DNA of 64,000 bases from Incurvaria masculella (lineage: Eukaryota; Arthropoda; Insecta; Lepidoptera; Incurvariidae): contig OX335646.2 in the NCBI GenBank assembly GCA_946894095.1, positions 12,704,077 to 12,768,076 of the forward strand, read 5' to 3'. Below, in pieces: positions 1 through 12,800 of this stretch. The stretch's first letter is position 1. The number at the start of each line of letters is the position of its first letter. The notes beneath the pieces are model-generated. The model was not told where the DNA came from. It worked only from the letters and a program-made list of their open reading frames with translations, and ran no database searches. The translations under genes were made by a program, and so were the position numbers.

Positions 1-21
1 ATTGCAATCAAAATGTCTTAA

Positions 22-481
22 GGTGGGCCTCAAAATAGCTATATTCGATCGAACTAAATGTCTGATGACCGTTGGCATTGTAAAATTGTGTTTGGTTTCT
101 AAGTTATAAGGTCCGAAAGTTCGAATTTTTCGCGCGTTTTATACAATAACTTTGGAGGTGGATTACGCAATAATAAAGTAAAAACATCTTAAAAAGATTA
201 GTCATCAGAGATAGCTTATTTAATCAAGATTTATAATCTATTTGGTTTTTGTTAGATTTTTGACTGCAGCTGTCTTGGTTTACTTTTAGCTATAAGTCGT
301 TTTGTAATTAAAATTTTCGTAAATCTTATCAAATCATACACTATGCATATTGTCTTTTTTGTGGACATGTTGCATCTTCCTCATCACGGAGCCTGTCTTT
401 TTCTTTGAAACAGAGAAGGTCCCAGAGCTCAACAGCACAGTTTTGTATCGTGCCCGCGAATGAGTTAGTCCTGCCGGGTTG
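22..481 (+). mobile_element. TTAA-type miniature element B, copy 1, 3' truncated
   Basis: Starts GGTGGGCC directly after TTAA (18-21). It shares the family body (GTTTGGTTTCTAAGTTATAAGG, then TTTATACAATAACTTTGG, then GTGCCCGCGAATGAGTTAGTC). The terminal GGGCCACC is missing at the right end, and about 80 bp are missing near the left end. Confidence 0.75.
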
Positions 482-650
482 AATAATATGCAAAATCAGT
501 GCTATCTAGTAGCTGTAGAAAGTATTGTGTCAATTAGAAATTATTAGAGCAATTCGTTGACCCAGAGCAAAATATTTTTTCCAATTAGTTTCATAGTCCG
601 ATTACAATGCTTCAATACAGATGTCGCTGTAAAACAGCAAGGAGCTATAC

Positions 651-888
651 CTTAATGCGACTGCTGGCAGCGAGCGGCTTCCAGTCCTTGTACCACTTGA
701 GCTCCGGGTACGGCACGCCGATGACCCTCGCCTCGAGGCGGCCCGCCTTGCGCACCATCACGACGCCCTCCTCCGGCCGGCGCAGGAACTGCGGGTACTC
801 GGCGATGTCGAGCCGCACGCGCTGCCGCGCCTCGCCGTGCTCGTTGCGAGCCACCGCCTCGTACGTGCCCACGTCGCGCTCCAGCATC
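651..888 (-). CDS. Unc-89: Unc-89 exon 38: end of Ig domain 19, start of Ig domain 20
   Basis: Encodes KMLERDVGTYEAVARNEHG (F-G strands of Ig19), then EYPQFLRRPEEGVVMV, RLEARVIGVPYPELKW and YKDWKPLAASSRIK of Ig20. Acceptor CGTTGCAG, donor GTATAG in phase 0. It is the last exon in the window; the gene continues to the left. Confidence 0.93.
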
Positions 889-3800
889 CTGCAACGATGC
901 ACTCCTTGCTATTACTCTCGGGAGGTAATATATTTGAAATATATCATTTTAGTGGGTAACTACAATATGATAAAAGAAACTTTGTTAACAAATTTCTAAC
1001 TAATTTCCTAACCTAACCTAAGCTAAAACTCTCTAATATATATAATGTGTTATATAGAGATAGCAACCAATAAGCGCAACATTTCGATGCATGTCAAGAC
1101 CAGCTACTTTACGTCAGATATCTATACTAGGTGTAAACAAGCAAAGTATTCCACTCACTTATTGATGAACAGCGTGGCCTGTCCATTCCTCGTGTAGCTC
1201 CAATCGTACCGGCCGCCGGGCTCGATCAGCTCGTCGTTGAAGTAGTACGTCATCGTGGGCTTGGGATAGCCGTACACGAACCAGAACAGGTTCGAGTTGT
1301 GGTTCTTGATGCCGTATTGGGTGTCGTGCTCCTGGCGGAGGAAGCGCGGCGCCTGCGCGTGGCCGTCGCGGGGCGGCCTCTCGATGTCGAAGTCCTTGGG
1401 GAAGTACGGCGAGGTCTCCGGGCGGAAGTCGATGCCGGGGTCGAGGTAGGGCACGAACTTGGGCGGGTCTGGCTCGAGCTTGCCGCGGTGAGTGAGCGCG
1501 AAGGGCGAGGGGTCGCTGATGCCGTATTTGTTCTCGACGCGCACGCGGAACTTGTAGTCGCGGAAGGGCTGCAGGTTGCTGATGTCGCAGACGCACGAGC
1601 GGATGCCGGTGCGAGCCGTGAACCAGTCGCCGTCCGGCTGCTCGCACATCTCCACCTGAACCCGACCTTCTCTTTAGTCCACTCGAAAAGATGAACATTA
1701 GCATAAGTAACGGTGAGGAGCAAACAGTAACAGGTGTTGTATGTAAGTGGACATGGCTAATTTCCCATAACCTTACTTTGTAGGTATTTCATGCATACAT
1801 TACCTAAATCTTTTCATCTAATGCGATGGTAGCAACCTGGGCAGGCTTAAAGTAGGGCACCTACAGTTTAAGATGGATTACGAACCAATAGCTCGCATTC
1901 GTTACGAAATGCACTTATGCAACTCAAAAAGGGATGGAAAACTGTTCATAAACAAGGCAGGGATCAAACAAACGATCGATGATCAGAAACAAAGGCCCCA
2001 CGCCTGTGAGCTACGAGCCACAGTTAAAAGTGCATCAGAATAGTACATTTCAAACTGCAACCAGCAGCTAACCGCGTTTATAATGTAGGAGCTCTTATAT
2101 TTTTTTATTGAATTTATTATAAAAAAATTAAATATTCCAACGAGTTGAGAACCTCCTCCCTTTTTTTTTAATCGGTTAAAAATAACAAAAGTTCTAGCAA
2201 GAAATCGGTTCAGTCAGTTATCAATCTTACGGATTTATTAAATCATTTAGATGACAAAATTAGTTCCAAACAACTAATGTTTACTTGGTATGTGACGGGG
2301 ATCCTGGGTCCGTGCGGGATCGAGGGCTTCCATGAGAGCGTAAGGTGGCGGTCCGTCATGCGCGAGATGATGGGCCGGTCGGCGAGCGGCATGGGCACCC
2401 CTGTCTTCTTCATCTTGTCGAAGTCCGAGTACTGGTCCGCTATCGGCTTCTTCTGACGAGGCTCCAATGCTAATTAGCACAAACACAAGGATATATGTAC
2501 AAATAATATAAGATTACAAACATGAGACATAAATAAATATGAGAATTGTGAAATGGCTTATGACAATCGACAGTGGAATGGGAGAAAGAGGCAATGCTAC
2601 TGAGGACACTAACAGAAAACAAAAGGCCCGCGCTCTATCTACTCCCATGATTAGCATTTGTTAATATACTTACTCACGCTGCATAGACAAGTGCGTTCGA
2701 CGCAGTGACCAGAACAATGCATGAACAAGAAAACAAAATTTTAACACTATGCCACCTCTTAAAAAGGTATGCGCTTGACTGGTGTTCTGTGTAACGCTGT
2801 ATTATGCTTTTATTTACCACTGTAAGATAAAAACTTTGAAAAATGTCAAGGCTACATTGTTCCACTCAGTGGTGTTTGTGCTGCTTAAAATAGGCCAGGT
2901 TTATAATACTCTTAATTATGTGGCTGTTTCATAAATAATCTTTACACCATAGCAGATAGTGCATAGGGTTCTAAAAAAACTTACTGTCATAACTGAGCTC
3001 TGCGTGGCAGGTCTCCTCGCCGTGCGGGTTGAATATCCTGCACGAGTATTGGCCGACGTCGGCGGGGTCGACTCCCAAGATAGAGAGGCGGAGCAGGCCG
3101 GTGGTCTCTTTGTCCATGCGGATCCGGTCGGAGGGGAAGAGTTTCTCGCCGTTGCGGAACCACTCGACGTCGGGGTCCGGCGTGCCGGTGGCGCAAGCCG
3201 TGAACTTGGCCGTCATGCCGCGGTACACCTCCGTGTCGCCGATCTTCTTGAGGAACGCCGGCGCCTCCATCTTCTGACGCTTCCCGCTGCGGACATTATT
3301 TCATGAAATGAAAACAATTATCAATTCAAACAGCTCTTAATTTACAATAGCCATTACAGGAACACAGGAAAGGTAAGATAAGTTTAGGTAAAAGTTTGTT
3401 ACAATACATGTTGCCAGTATTATTTTTTTTCCAGACATCCATGCCTACACTATCAACGGACGCAGAATTAGGGGGTTAATCGACGGAAACGGAAATGGGG
3501 GCAGAGGGGGCTAGATGCCCCCCTCGGTGGCTAATTTCCCTATAGTCCAAATAGGCCTGGGCCTAGTGCGGTAAAATTTCGGGGGCGATAAAACGCGGGC
3601 GGGGAATTTTGCATTCTGATTGTGATAGATATTCTCTCTATGAACTCTATGGAAACTGGCTGGATGAGCTGTTATTTTGCTTGGTCAAGAATCTCCGACC
3701 ATTCTACACAAATAAGCTGATTGAGTTTTGTTTTAGTGCTTCTCATTATTTTTTTGTACAAAATGTTCTAATAATGATACAATGGAATTATTTCATGTTA

Positions 3801-6800
3801 AGAGAGTAATGTTAGGTACCCATACTGGTCATTTCTGAAAAGTGCAAGGGCGATTTGGAAGGCTACTACCTTTGTTATATCCAGCTTACTCGTATTGTTT
3901 TATGGAATTTGGCATCCGTGCTTCTAATGAATGTCATGTCAGCTTTACAGAAGTCGTTTCACGGAATCATGCAACTTTAAGGTGGGCCTTCCCGCTCCAC
4001 TCCCGATACAAACATGGAAAGAAGATCATGCGCATATTTCTTGTCAGAGATCCAAAATTTTGCTCAAAATAGCTTTTTTTGATCAATGTAAATGTCTGAT
4101 GACCGTTTGCATTGTAAAATTGTGTTTGGTTTCTAAGTTATTAGGTCGAAAAGTTCGAATTTTTCGCGCGTTTTATACAATAACTTTGGAGGTGGATTCC
4201 TCAACGATAAAATAAAACATCTTAAAAGTATTAGTCATCAGAGCTAGCTTGTTTCATGAACATTAATAATCAATTTGGTTGTTGTTAGATTTTGTCTACA
4301 GCAGTCGTGGTTTACTTTTAGTTATAAGTCGTTTTCTAATTAAAATTTTCGTAAATCTTACCAAATCAAATACTATCAGCATTGTTTGCCTGACTTTTTC
4401 TGTGAAACAGAGAAAGTCCCAGAGCGCAATAGCACGGATTTGTACCGTGCCCGCGAATGAGTTAGTCCCGCGGAGAAGGGCCACCGTAATATTCCAGGAA
4501 GGGGGGAGGTGATGGCGGTCGAAGCACTCACATCTTATCGACAACCTCGAGGGTGGCCTCGCAGCGCGCCTCGCCCTCGCGGTTGCGCGCGACGCACGCG
4601 TAGCGGCCGGCGTCCTCGGGGCGCAGGTCGCGCACGTACAGGCAGCACGCGTCGCCGTCGCGCTTCACGTGGTACTTGTCGGACTCGCGCAGCGGCGCGC
4701 CGTCGCGCAGCCACGTCACCTCCGGCGCCGGCACGCCGAGCACGCGCGCCGGGAACTTGGCGTCGAACGTCGGCAGCTGGGTGCGTCGCGCACGTTAGTT
4801 ATCCTAGCGGGACTGTTGGCTCGAGGGGTGGACGAGGGGACCATTTTAGGTAAGCTATTTTTTTATTTCTTGAATACCTACGCATACTCTTCAATAAATC
4901 AATTTTTATTTTAAATATTCCACTCCACTTTTCATCATATTAGTAGATACTTACATTATTGACTTCACAGTCCATGACCAGTCAAAGTCACCCATTAGAT
5001 GTACCAGCAGCGGGAGCACAAAAATTATTTGTTTCGCTAATAGTGCGAGCCGAAACGAGAAAGATAGACTTTTATCCATAGTTATAGCCATATCGTTCGT
5101 TTGTGCTCCTGCTGCAAGTATATGCTAAATGAGTAAAGAGAACATTTTTAAAATTCGTGCTGGTTGATCGCTCCCTAATACCACCCTAACCTGATTCAAC
5201 TCATAAATTCTATTCAATATAGTATATCCCACCACCTGTCAGTTATTTTTAGAATGCAGGTATAATTTTTGTATGTTTTATTTGAAAAAAAAAATCATTT
5301 AATTTCATTTATTTACTATAATTTCTGTTATTCAAATTACACTAAGTTACTTCACAAACGTATTTATCCGCTATTTGGTTAACTCATTGAAAAAGAACCT
5401 TCAAAAGAAAGAAAACATCAAATCACAGCAAGTACATGTTTTGTTTGAAAGGGTCAGATTTATTTTGTGGGTTGATATTGGAGTTAAACATCATCGCAAT
5501 AATTGCATAGTACCATCAAGTAAGAGTGTGATAACCAAGGTAGTGGTCGCATCAAATTGTATAAAATTTAAAAAAAAATAATACAATGACAAACCTGGCG
5601 AAGTTTACTATCGGCTCTTCTTCGCCAGAAGTAATCAAACCCACAGGAAAAAAAGACACATCCGAGTGTGTAATACACCTCAATGGAGGAAATAAATAAA
5701 CTAAAACAGAAAGTGAAAGCGTCGCACCTGCTGCAGGTCGGAGAAGCGCTGCGTGAAGGTCGGCGGCTGGAAGACCTTGCGCACGTTGACGCGGCCGGCG
5801 GACGCGTCCTCGCCGAGCGGGCTGCGCAGCTCGCACGAGTACACGCCCGCGTCGCTCAGCTCCGCAGGACTTATCTCCAGACCCACCTGCGGCGCCACCA
5901 CCACATAGCATTAGTCGGGTGCACCAATTTGGTCACGAGCTATGCGCAAAAACGCTCGCATGATCTAATGAATCTCATTAGAACCCAACATCACTGAGAA
6001 AGATTTAACAGGCCACTGCGAACTAAACAAACACATATATATATATATATATACTGTGAGATTGTCTGAAATGGAGGTTTGCAGGTTCCATCACAAAGAG
6101 AAAGAAAGAAAAGAAAAAAAGAATTCCGCTTCACATTACATGCCCAGGACGCAACCTAGGACATACGATGCACCCAGATTGAGATTAGATTGATTGCCCT
6201 CCGATGATTATTACACTCCATTAAAAGTGTACGACTGACGAGCTCATTAAAAAATGGTAAAGCCACAATAGCTCGTGTGAATAGAAGTCATGTGACATAG
6301 AGTCACACACACACAGATTCGAAACTTTTTAGCACGACACCCATTTTAAAATAATACATTTTATTCATTTCCAAGTTCTGGTCAGAATGTCATATGTTTG
6401 AAATTGATTAACTATCAATGAGTCACTCTGAAACTCTTGTTGTTTCTGTAGGTGACAGCATTTAAAGAGATAATTTGTAAAGTTTTTTTAGAGCTAAGAA
6501 GAAATATTCATTTGTATTATGGCACCACATTGCACATGCAAATGAAAAGAGGAGAGCACTTCAATAGCACTTACATTATCAATAAGCTACGGAGAGACTT
6601 GTAATGATAAACAAACTTCTAATTCGAAAATAAATAACTTTTTTCATTTGACAGTAGGAGCACCCACCCTCTTGCCGTCGCAGGTGAGCAGCACGCGCTC
6701 GGAGGGCTCGACGGGAACGCCGTCCTTGATCCAGGCGACGTCAGGCACGGGGTTGCCGACGATGGCCGCGCCGAGCGCGAACGGTGCGCCCTCCTCCGCC

Positions 6801-9800
6801 GTCACGTCGCGCACAGCGTGCACGAAGCGGGGCCGCTCTTCCGGCGCCGAATCGTCGCCGCGACCTGCACAGACACCCAAATGTGGCTCAAGAAATTTCG
6901 TCACACGGCGATTTACATATGACGTGCCTACCTTTTCCATCTTTCTAATTTAACAGTAAGTACACGTAACTATGTTACTGCATGGGACTTTATACTCTAG
7001 ATATTTTGATTTGATTTACAGTTTGAAATTGTAAAATTATTATTATGACGGAAGTGGTATGTGGTCATTATAGGGACTCCACTGTATGGAAAAAGTGTAC
7101 ATATAATGGTATAGGAATCTTGCCACGCGTCGTATGCCACAGAGTCCGAACTTCGCCAAGGCGTGCGAATGTGCTCCATAAATTCGTTTTCCAAGACATT
7201 TCCCACCCACACAAACTCTCCAATAAGTCTGCAACTATGCTTGCCTGTGGCATGTTCGTTAAGGTTGGTTGGTAGTTTTAAAATTTTTAAGACAGAGCGG
7301 GTCTCATAGTAGGGATGCTAGATGAATGATATCCTTTTTGATCTGTGGTCAGAGCATTAGTTTATTGTGACTAGTTGATTAAAAAAGACAAGCCGTTAAG
7401 AAGAAGTTACATTCTAATGAATGAGATTGATTTATCAAGTCGGTTTTTAACTGTGTATGTATTTGGTGAATGAATAACCTCTTCTGGTAGTTTGTTGGTA
7501 GAAATGGTGTATATATTACGGTTAAAGCCTGATGTTGGTTATATTCCGAAATTATTTTTTCCTTTAATTTTATTTGATTTCTGCACTTATACTCATGTTA
7601 AGTGCACTTATTAAGAGTCAATGTATCTCTTTAAAATTGTATTTATCTTCAAGGAAAAAAATCGGACTTAACCAACTTAGGGGTTTACCCGTAGTATATA
7701 TATCTCTTTGCAATCAGCTCGTATTTGGAGCCTTTATCAGAAGTTTGGGTGTGTGGTAATTGAAGAAGGTTAAATGTAATGTGATGTACTTACTGGCTAC
7801 AGTGAGGTCGGCCTTGCTGGCGACCTCTCCCTTGTCGTTGGTGGCGACTACAGCGTACTCGCCCGCGTCGCCCGCCGCCGCCTTGTCCAGGAGCAGGCTC
7901 TGCGTGCCGTCCGGCGCCGACGTCACCCGCACGTGCTGCCCGTCCGGCACCACCTCCTCGCCGTTGTGTGTCCTGACAACCGTGCACTCCTTGAGACAAC
8001 AGCCGTTTAGCTATTAACCTAACAAAACTCCCTGTAATGGAGGTACTAATAAATTATATTGCCTCAGCACATTAACTGTGTTTTCAGATTGTCTGGTGTG
8101 AAGTTGGGTGCTTAACGAGTCAAACCCTCACCTGAGGATAAGTTATCGCCTCTCTTTAATTTTTTTAAAGTACATAACTGTACATGGATAGCTAATATCA
8201 TGTCATGATATTAGCCTAATACACCACATGGGAACTAGGTGCCAGGAACTTCCTTATATTGCTCGACAACATTGAACTGGATGAAAATAATTCACAATTT
8301 TTCTTGTACAAACCCGGGCGGAATTAACCTTACCCCCTTATAAAGTAAGAAAGGTTACGGTTTTACGTGCAATATGAATAACGGCCAGCATCAACGGTTG
8401 AAAACGGTCACCCATCTAGAATCCAACCGCACTCAGAGTTGCTTCAACAAGCTTATTGAACCGCAAGGCGTTGCTCCAATGGACTGAATCGCCTCCTACA
8501 ATTTCTACTATCTCGCCACTACCTACAATCAAATTTGTTTTTACAGTGTTTTTTCAATATTTCACAAGAAAAGTAAAAGAAGAATAAGAAAATAAACACA
8601 ACACTTGCATATCTCGACGAACTAGAAATGTGGTTCATATTATACTGTTTATCTAAGTACTCGCTTTTTGATGAACTCACAACATTTTAACCACAAATAA
8701 AACTAAAATTAATAAAAAAACAATTTTAACAAAAAAAAAAATAACCGACTTCAAAGAAAAAGCACTAAAAAGTAAAAAATAATTTTCATTTTTGTAGTTA
8801 CGATTTCTGTTATTTTTTGAGTCGGCGTCAGCCGGGCACGCGCTGCGCCAATCAAGAGAACCTAACCTAACCTAACCTAAACTAACCTAACCTTGGCTGA
8901 CACCGACTCAAAAAATAACAGAAATCGTAACTACAAAAATGAAAATTATTTTTTACTTTTTAGTGCTTTTTCTTTGAAGTCGGTTATTTTTTTTTTGTTA
9001 AAATTGTTTTTTTATTTGTTTATTTTTAGTGAATTTGAAGTACACTTATTCATTTGTACACGTCCTTTCCAATAAAAAAAGAATCACCGAAATCGGTTGG
9101 CGTTACATTGAGTTATTCGTCCATTTGTCGCGCACATCTTAATACAAATTTAAGACTTTTATGATTTTCTTATGGATATCATTGTCAGAACTTAACCAAA
9201 TTAAAATGGGACCACTTGTGAAGCACTAGCTATCATTTAAAAAAATAATCATCAAAATCGGTTCACCCAGGCAAAAGTTATGAGGTAACAAACATAAAAA
9301 AAAAACATACAGACGAATTGATAACCTCCTCCTTTTTTGAAGTCGGTTAAAAATTCGGAAATAACAGGGAGCGAATGCGAATACGAATAACCGCCAACGA
9401 CATCCCGTGCACTCACCACTTGATGGTTGGCGGCGGATGACCGAGCACCTTGACCTCGAGCTTGGCGGGGAAGCCCTCGATGACCTTGGCGGGCTGCAGC
9501 TCCGCGAGGAAGGCGGGCTTCTTCTCCTTCTGCTCGACGGCGACGTCCGCCGCGGAGCTGACGTCGCCGAGCTTGTTGTGCACGGAGAGCGTGTAGTGGC
9601 CCGCGTCCTCCGGCCGGCAGCAGTCAATGCTGAGGCCCACCACGCCGCCGGGCTGGTTGATGAAGTTAACGGCCTGCGACGGACGAATCGGGAGACCTGC
9701 ATCGAGAGGGGTGTGTGCCATGGGAGCATTTTAGTAGGCATCACAATCAAAACTCTACTCAATCCTATAGACACATTCACATGTGGGCTAAGTGCCAAGT

Positions 9801-12800
9801 GGGCTTCGAGAGAACATTGAATTCCTTAAGAACTTGAATCAATAATTTTCTATGAAATCAATATTTGTGTTATTTAGTGAAGTATTCTGGATTTATTTTC
9901 GTGTAAGCAAAATAAAAACACCTTCCTTGCTCACAAGATGGTAGAGTTCACAATGTTTCTTTTAATATATTATAAGGCAGAAACAAAGCTCCAAAAGTGG
10001 GCACATTAAATAAGAGTCATAGTTACATGGTAGGAGCCCTTAAATGCATGGAATCGTGACGGGACATATTTTAAAATTTGACAAAAAAAACACACCTATT
10101 CTTTCAAAACTAAATATTTCTTATTTCAAACAGTTAATAGTTATCAAAACATTACTTGTGCAAAGTCAGTCAAATCAGTTTAAAAAATACTGGACATACA
10201 CCTCGAAATTATGAAAATAAACTAGCACTTATGTGATTGGACGCAACATCGAAAGCGGCTAGTACATATGTAGAAGAAATGAATATTATGTCTGCCTACA
10301 GAACCAATACGGTAAAAACAACTAAATAAGTAAATGAATAAATAAATAATACAATTAATAAGAAAAACAGCTAATCTGGTTGTATGTAGCTGAACGCCCC
10401 CTCTTGTGTCCCGCGCCGCCGTCTCTATGCGGATCGGATGGCGCGAGCCGCGCCCCTGGAGCTGCAATGGGGTGCAGGGAGTGCAGGATCGGAAATCGGG
10501 AGCCGATCCTGAAACATAACATAGATATCGTGAAAAGCAGTAATATTTCGGCATTCGCCGTTATCAAACTGAATTTTATTTGCTATGGCAACGGTGTTTT
10601 TAATTTTGGCATCGTGTGAAAAAAGTAGGGTCGATTGCCAGCACCACGCATTCATGGTATTGTCAATCTATACTACTGTTAGAATGTTCTTCTGTGCGGA
10701 TATCAGTGCATTTTGTTGAGGCCCTCATTAAAATGTGCTCCGAATTGCCAGATATAAGATAATTCGTAAGTTTTTAAGTCAATTTCGGTTGTTGACTTTG
10801 AAAATGTTCTTACAATCCGCACAGTGAAACATTCATTGAATGTCGTGTTGTGTGTTCGTGCGTGTGTAGGTATTGGTAATGTAGTTTGTGCGCATGAGTT
10901 TACCGAATGCCTGTGTCCATTCATGCGAATGTGTAGTGGCGTAATCGTTTCTCCAATATAAAACGCGTTGCAGAACCTACACTCTAGGATATAAATGCAG
11001 TTTTTTGTTAAGCAATTAGCGGAACAGAAAATGCGGAATGGATGTGTCATGTGATGTGTTTTTATTGTAGTATTTGTGTTTATAATAGCGCATGTTTTGC
11101 ATCGGGGGCGCAGACAAGGTTGTGTACCTAGTGGCGTGTCTGTGTTGTTTGGAGTGTATTTTTTATTTAGAATAGATTTAAGATTTTTATTTTGTCTGTA
11201 TGATATCTGTATTTTATTGGGGAGTAGTTCTTTGGTCAGATTGTGTGTTTGTAAAATTGGCAAGAAATTTTGAATAGCATTTTTAATTTTTTGCACCCCA
11301 TGAAAATATTTCGTAGTGAGTCTAATTTGGTTCGTGTTGTTAGTGTTGTGCATTTGTGACCTAGCATGCCTGGATTTTTTAGAAAAATGTTTTTTAATGA
11401 ATTTAGATGGATAATTTCGTTGTTCTAGGGCATCTGTAATAATTTTGTCGTATGTTTCCAAACTATGTGTGTTGTTGCAAATTCTGTTACCGCGCACCGC
11501 AAGACTATTAGGAATACTCCGCTTAGTGTGAGATGGGTGACAGCTATCGAAGTGTAGGTACTGCAATTTGTTTGTCGGTTTGAAATGAACGGAAGTTATG
11601 AATGTTTTGTCAATGAGTGTGATATCCACATCGAGAAAGGTGATTGTGGAATCTGATATGGTGTACGTGAAGTCAAGGCAGCTAAACGAGTTGAGAGCAT
11701 CAAGGAATACCGACAGTGAATCCCTGCCATGAGTCCAAATTGCAAAAATGTCATCAATAAATCTTACCCAACACAATGGTTTTAAACATTGAGAATTTAG
11801 AAAATCGATTTCCAATTTCCCCATAAATAAGTTTGCATACGAGGGAGCCATGCGCGTGCCCATGGCTGTGCCCTTAATTTGCCTATAAAATTTGTCCTCA
11901 AAAGAGAAGAAATTGTTTTTTAGTACCAAATCTGTTAAATCAATTAAGAATTTTGAAGAAATTGTGTGAGGAAATTGGCGTCTATCTAGGAAATGATTCA
12001 CCGTTTGTAGTCCCTGATCGTGTGGAATGTTAGTGTATAATGAGACTGCGTCAATTGTGACGATCAGTATGTCAGTGTTGTCTGGAATTTTGACTCTTTT
12101 AAGAGCTTCCAAAAAATCTTGTGTGTCCCTAATGTGTGAAGGTAGGTTTTTTGCTAGTGGTTGTAAGTGAAAGTCCACAAAACTAGAGACCCTTTCGGTG
12201 GGACATCCACAAGAGGCAACAATAGGTCTACCGGGGTTGTTTGTTTTGTGCACCTTTGGAAGCATGTAAAAGTGAGGTGTAGTGGGATGAGGTGGAACTA
12301 TTGTTAGGATATCAGATTTGGACAAACCCTCCGCAGGTCCAGATTGTTTGATATAATCCCTTATGGTTTTGGTAATTTCATCGCATGGGTCTTTGTCCAA
12401 AATTTGATAAAATGTGGTATCGTTTAGCTGCCTATAGCCTTCCGTTATGTAGTCAGATTTGTTTAGTATAACTGTTGTTGATCCCTTATCTGCTGGTAGA
12501 ATGACAATCTCATTGTCGTTTTTTAAATTTTGTAGAGCTTTTTGCTCTTGGGGTGATAAATTTTGACCTTTTGATTGCAAAGTTTTGAGAAAACTTTGGC
12601 TCGAGAATTTTGCCAAAAGTTGGGCAGAGAAAATTTCCAAAGGATGACTAGCAGGTAAGGGGGGTGGTTCGTGGGGTGAAGGTAATTTGAATTTGTCTAA
12701 AGACTCGTGCAACGTGTTTGTTTGCGCGATATGATTGGGTGGCTTATTCATCCAAAAATATTTCCATTTTAGATTTCTACAAAATTTTACAATATCTTTA

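Noticed and set aside
1010..1022. Short CCTAACCTAACCTAAG as a second telomere-like tract
   Set aside because: Only about two and a half units, within what chance allows in AT-rich introns.
1159..1704. Alternative long minus frames over exon 37
   Set aside because: Arg/Ala-rich shadows of the FnIII/Ig coding frame; they do not join neighbouring exons.
9226..9798. 190-codon minus-strand open frame overlapping exon 30
   Set aside because: Ser/Arg-rich wrong-frame shadow of the GC-rich exon 30; the real frame continues the Ig domain and both splice joints.
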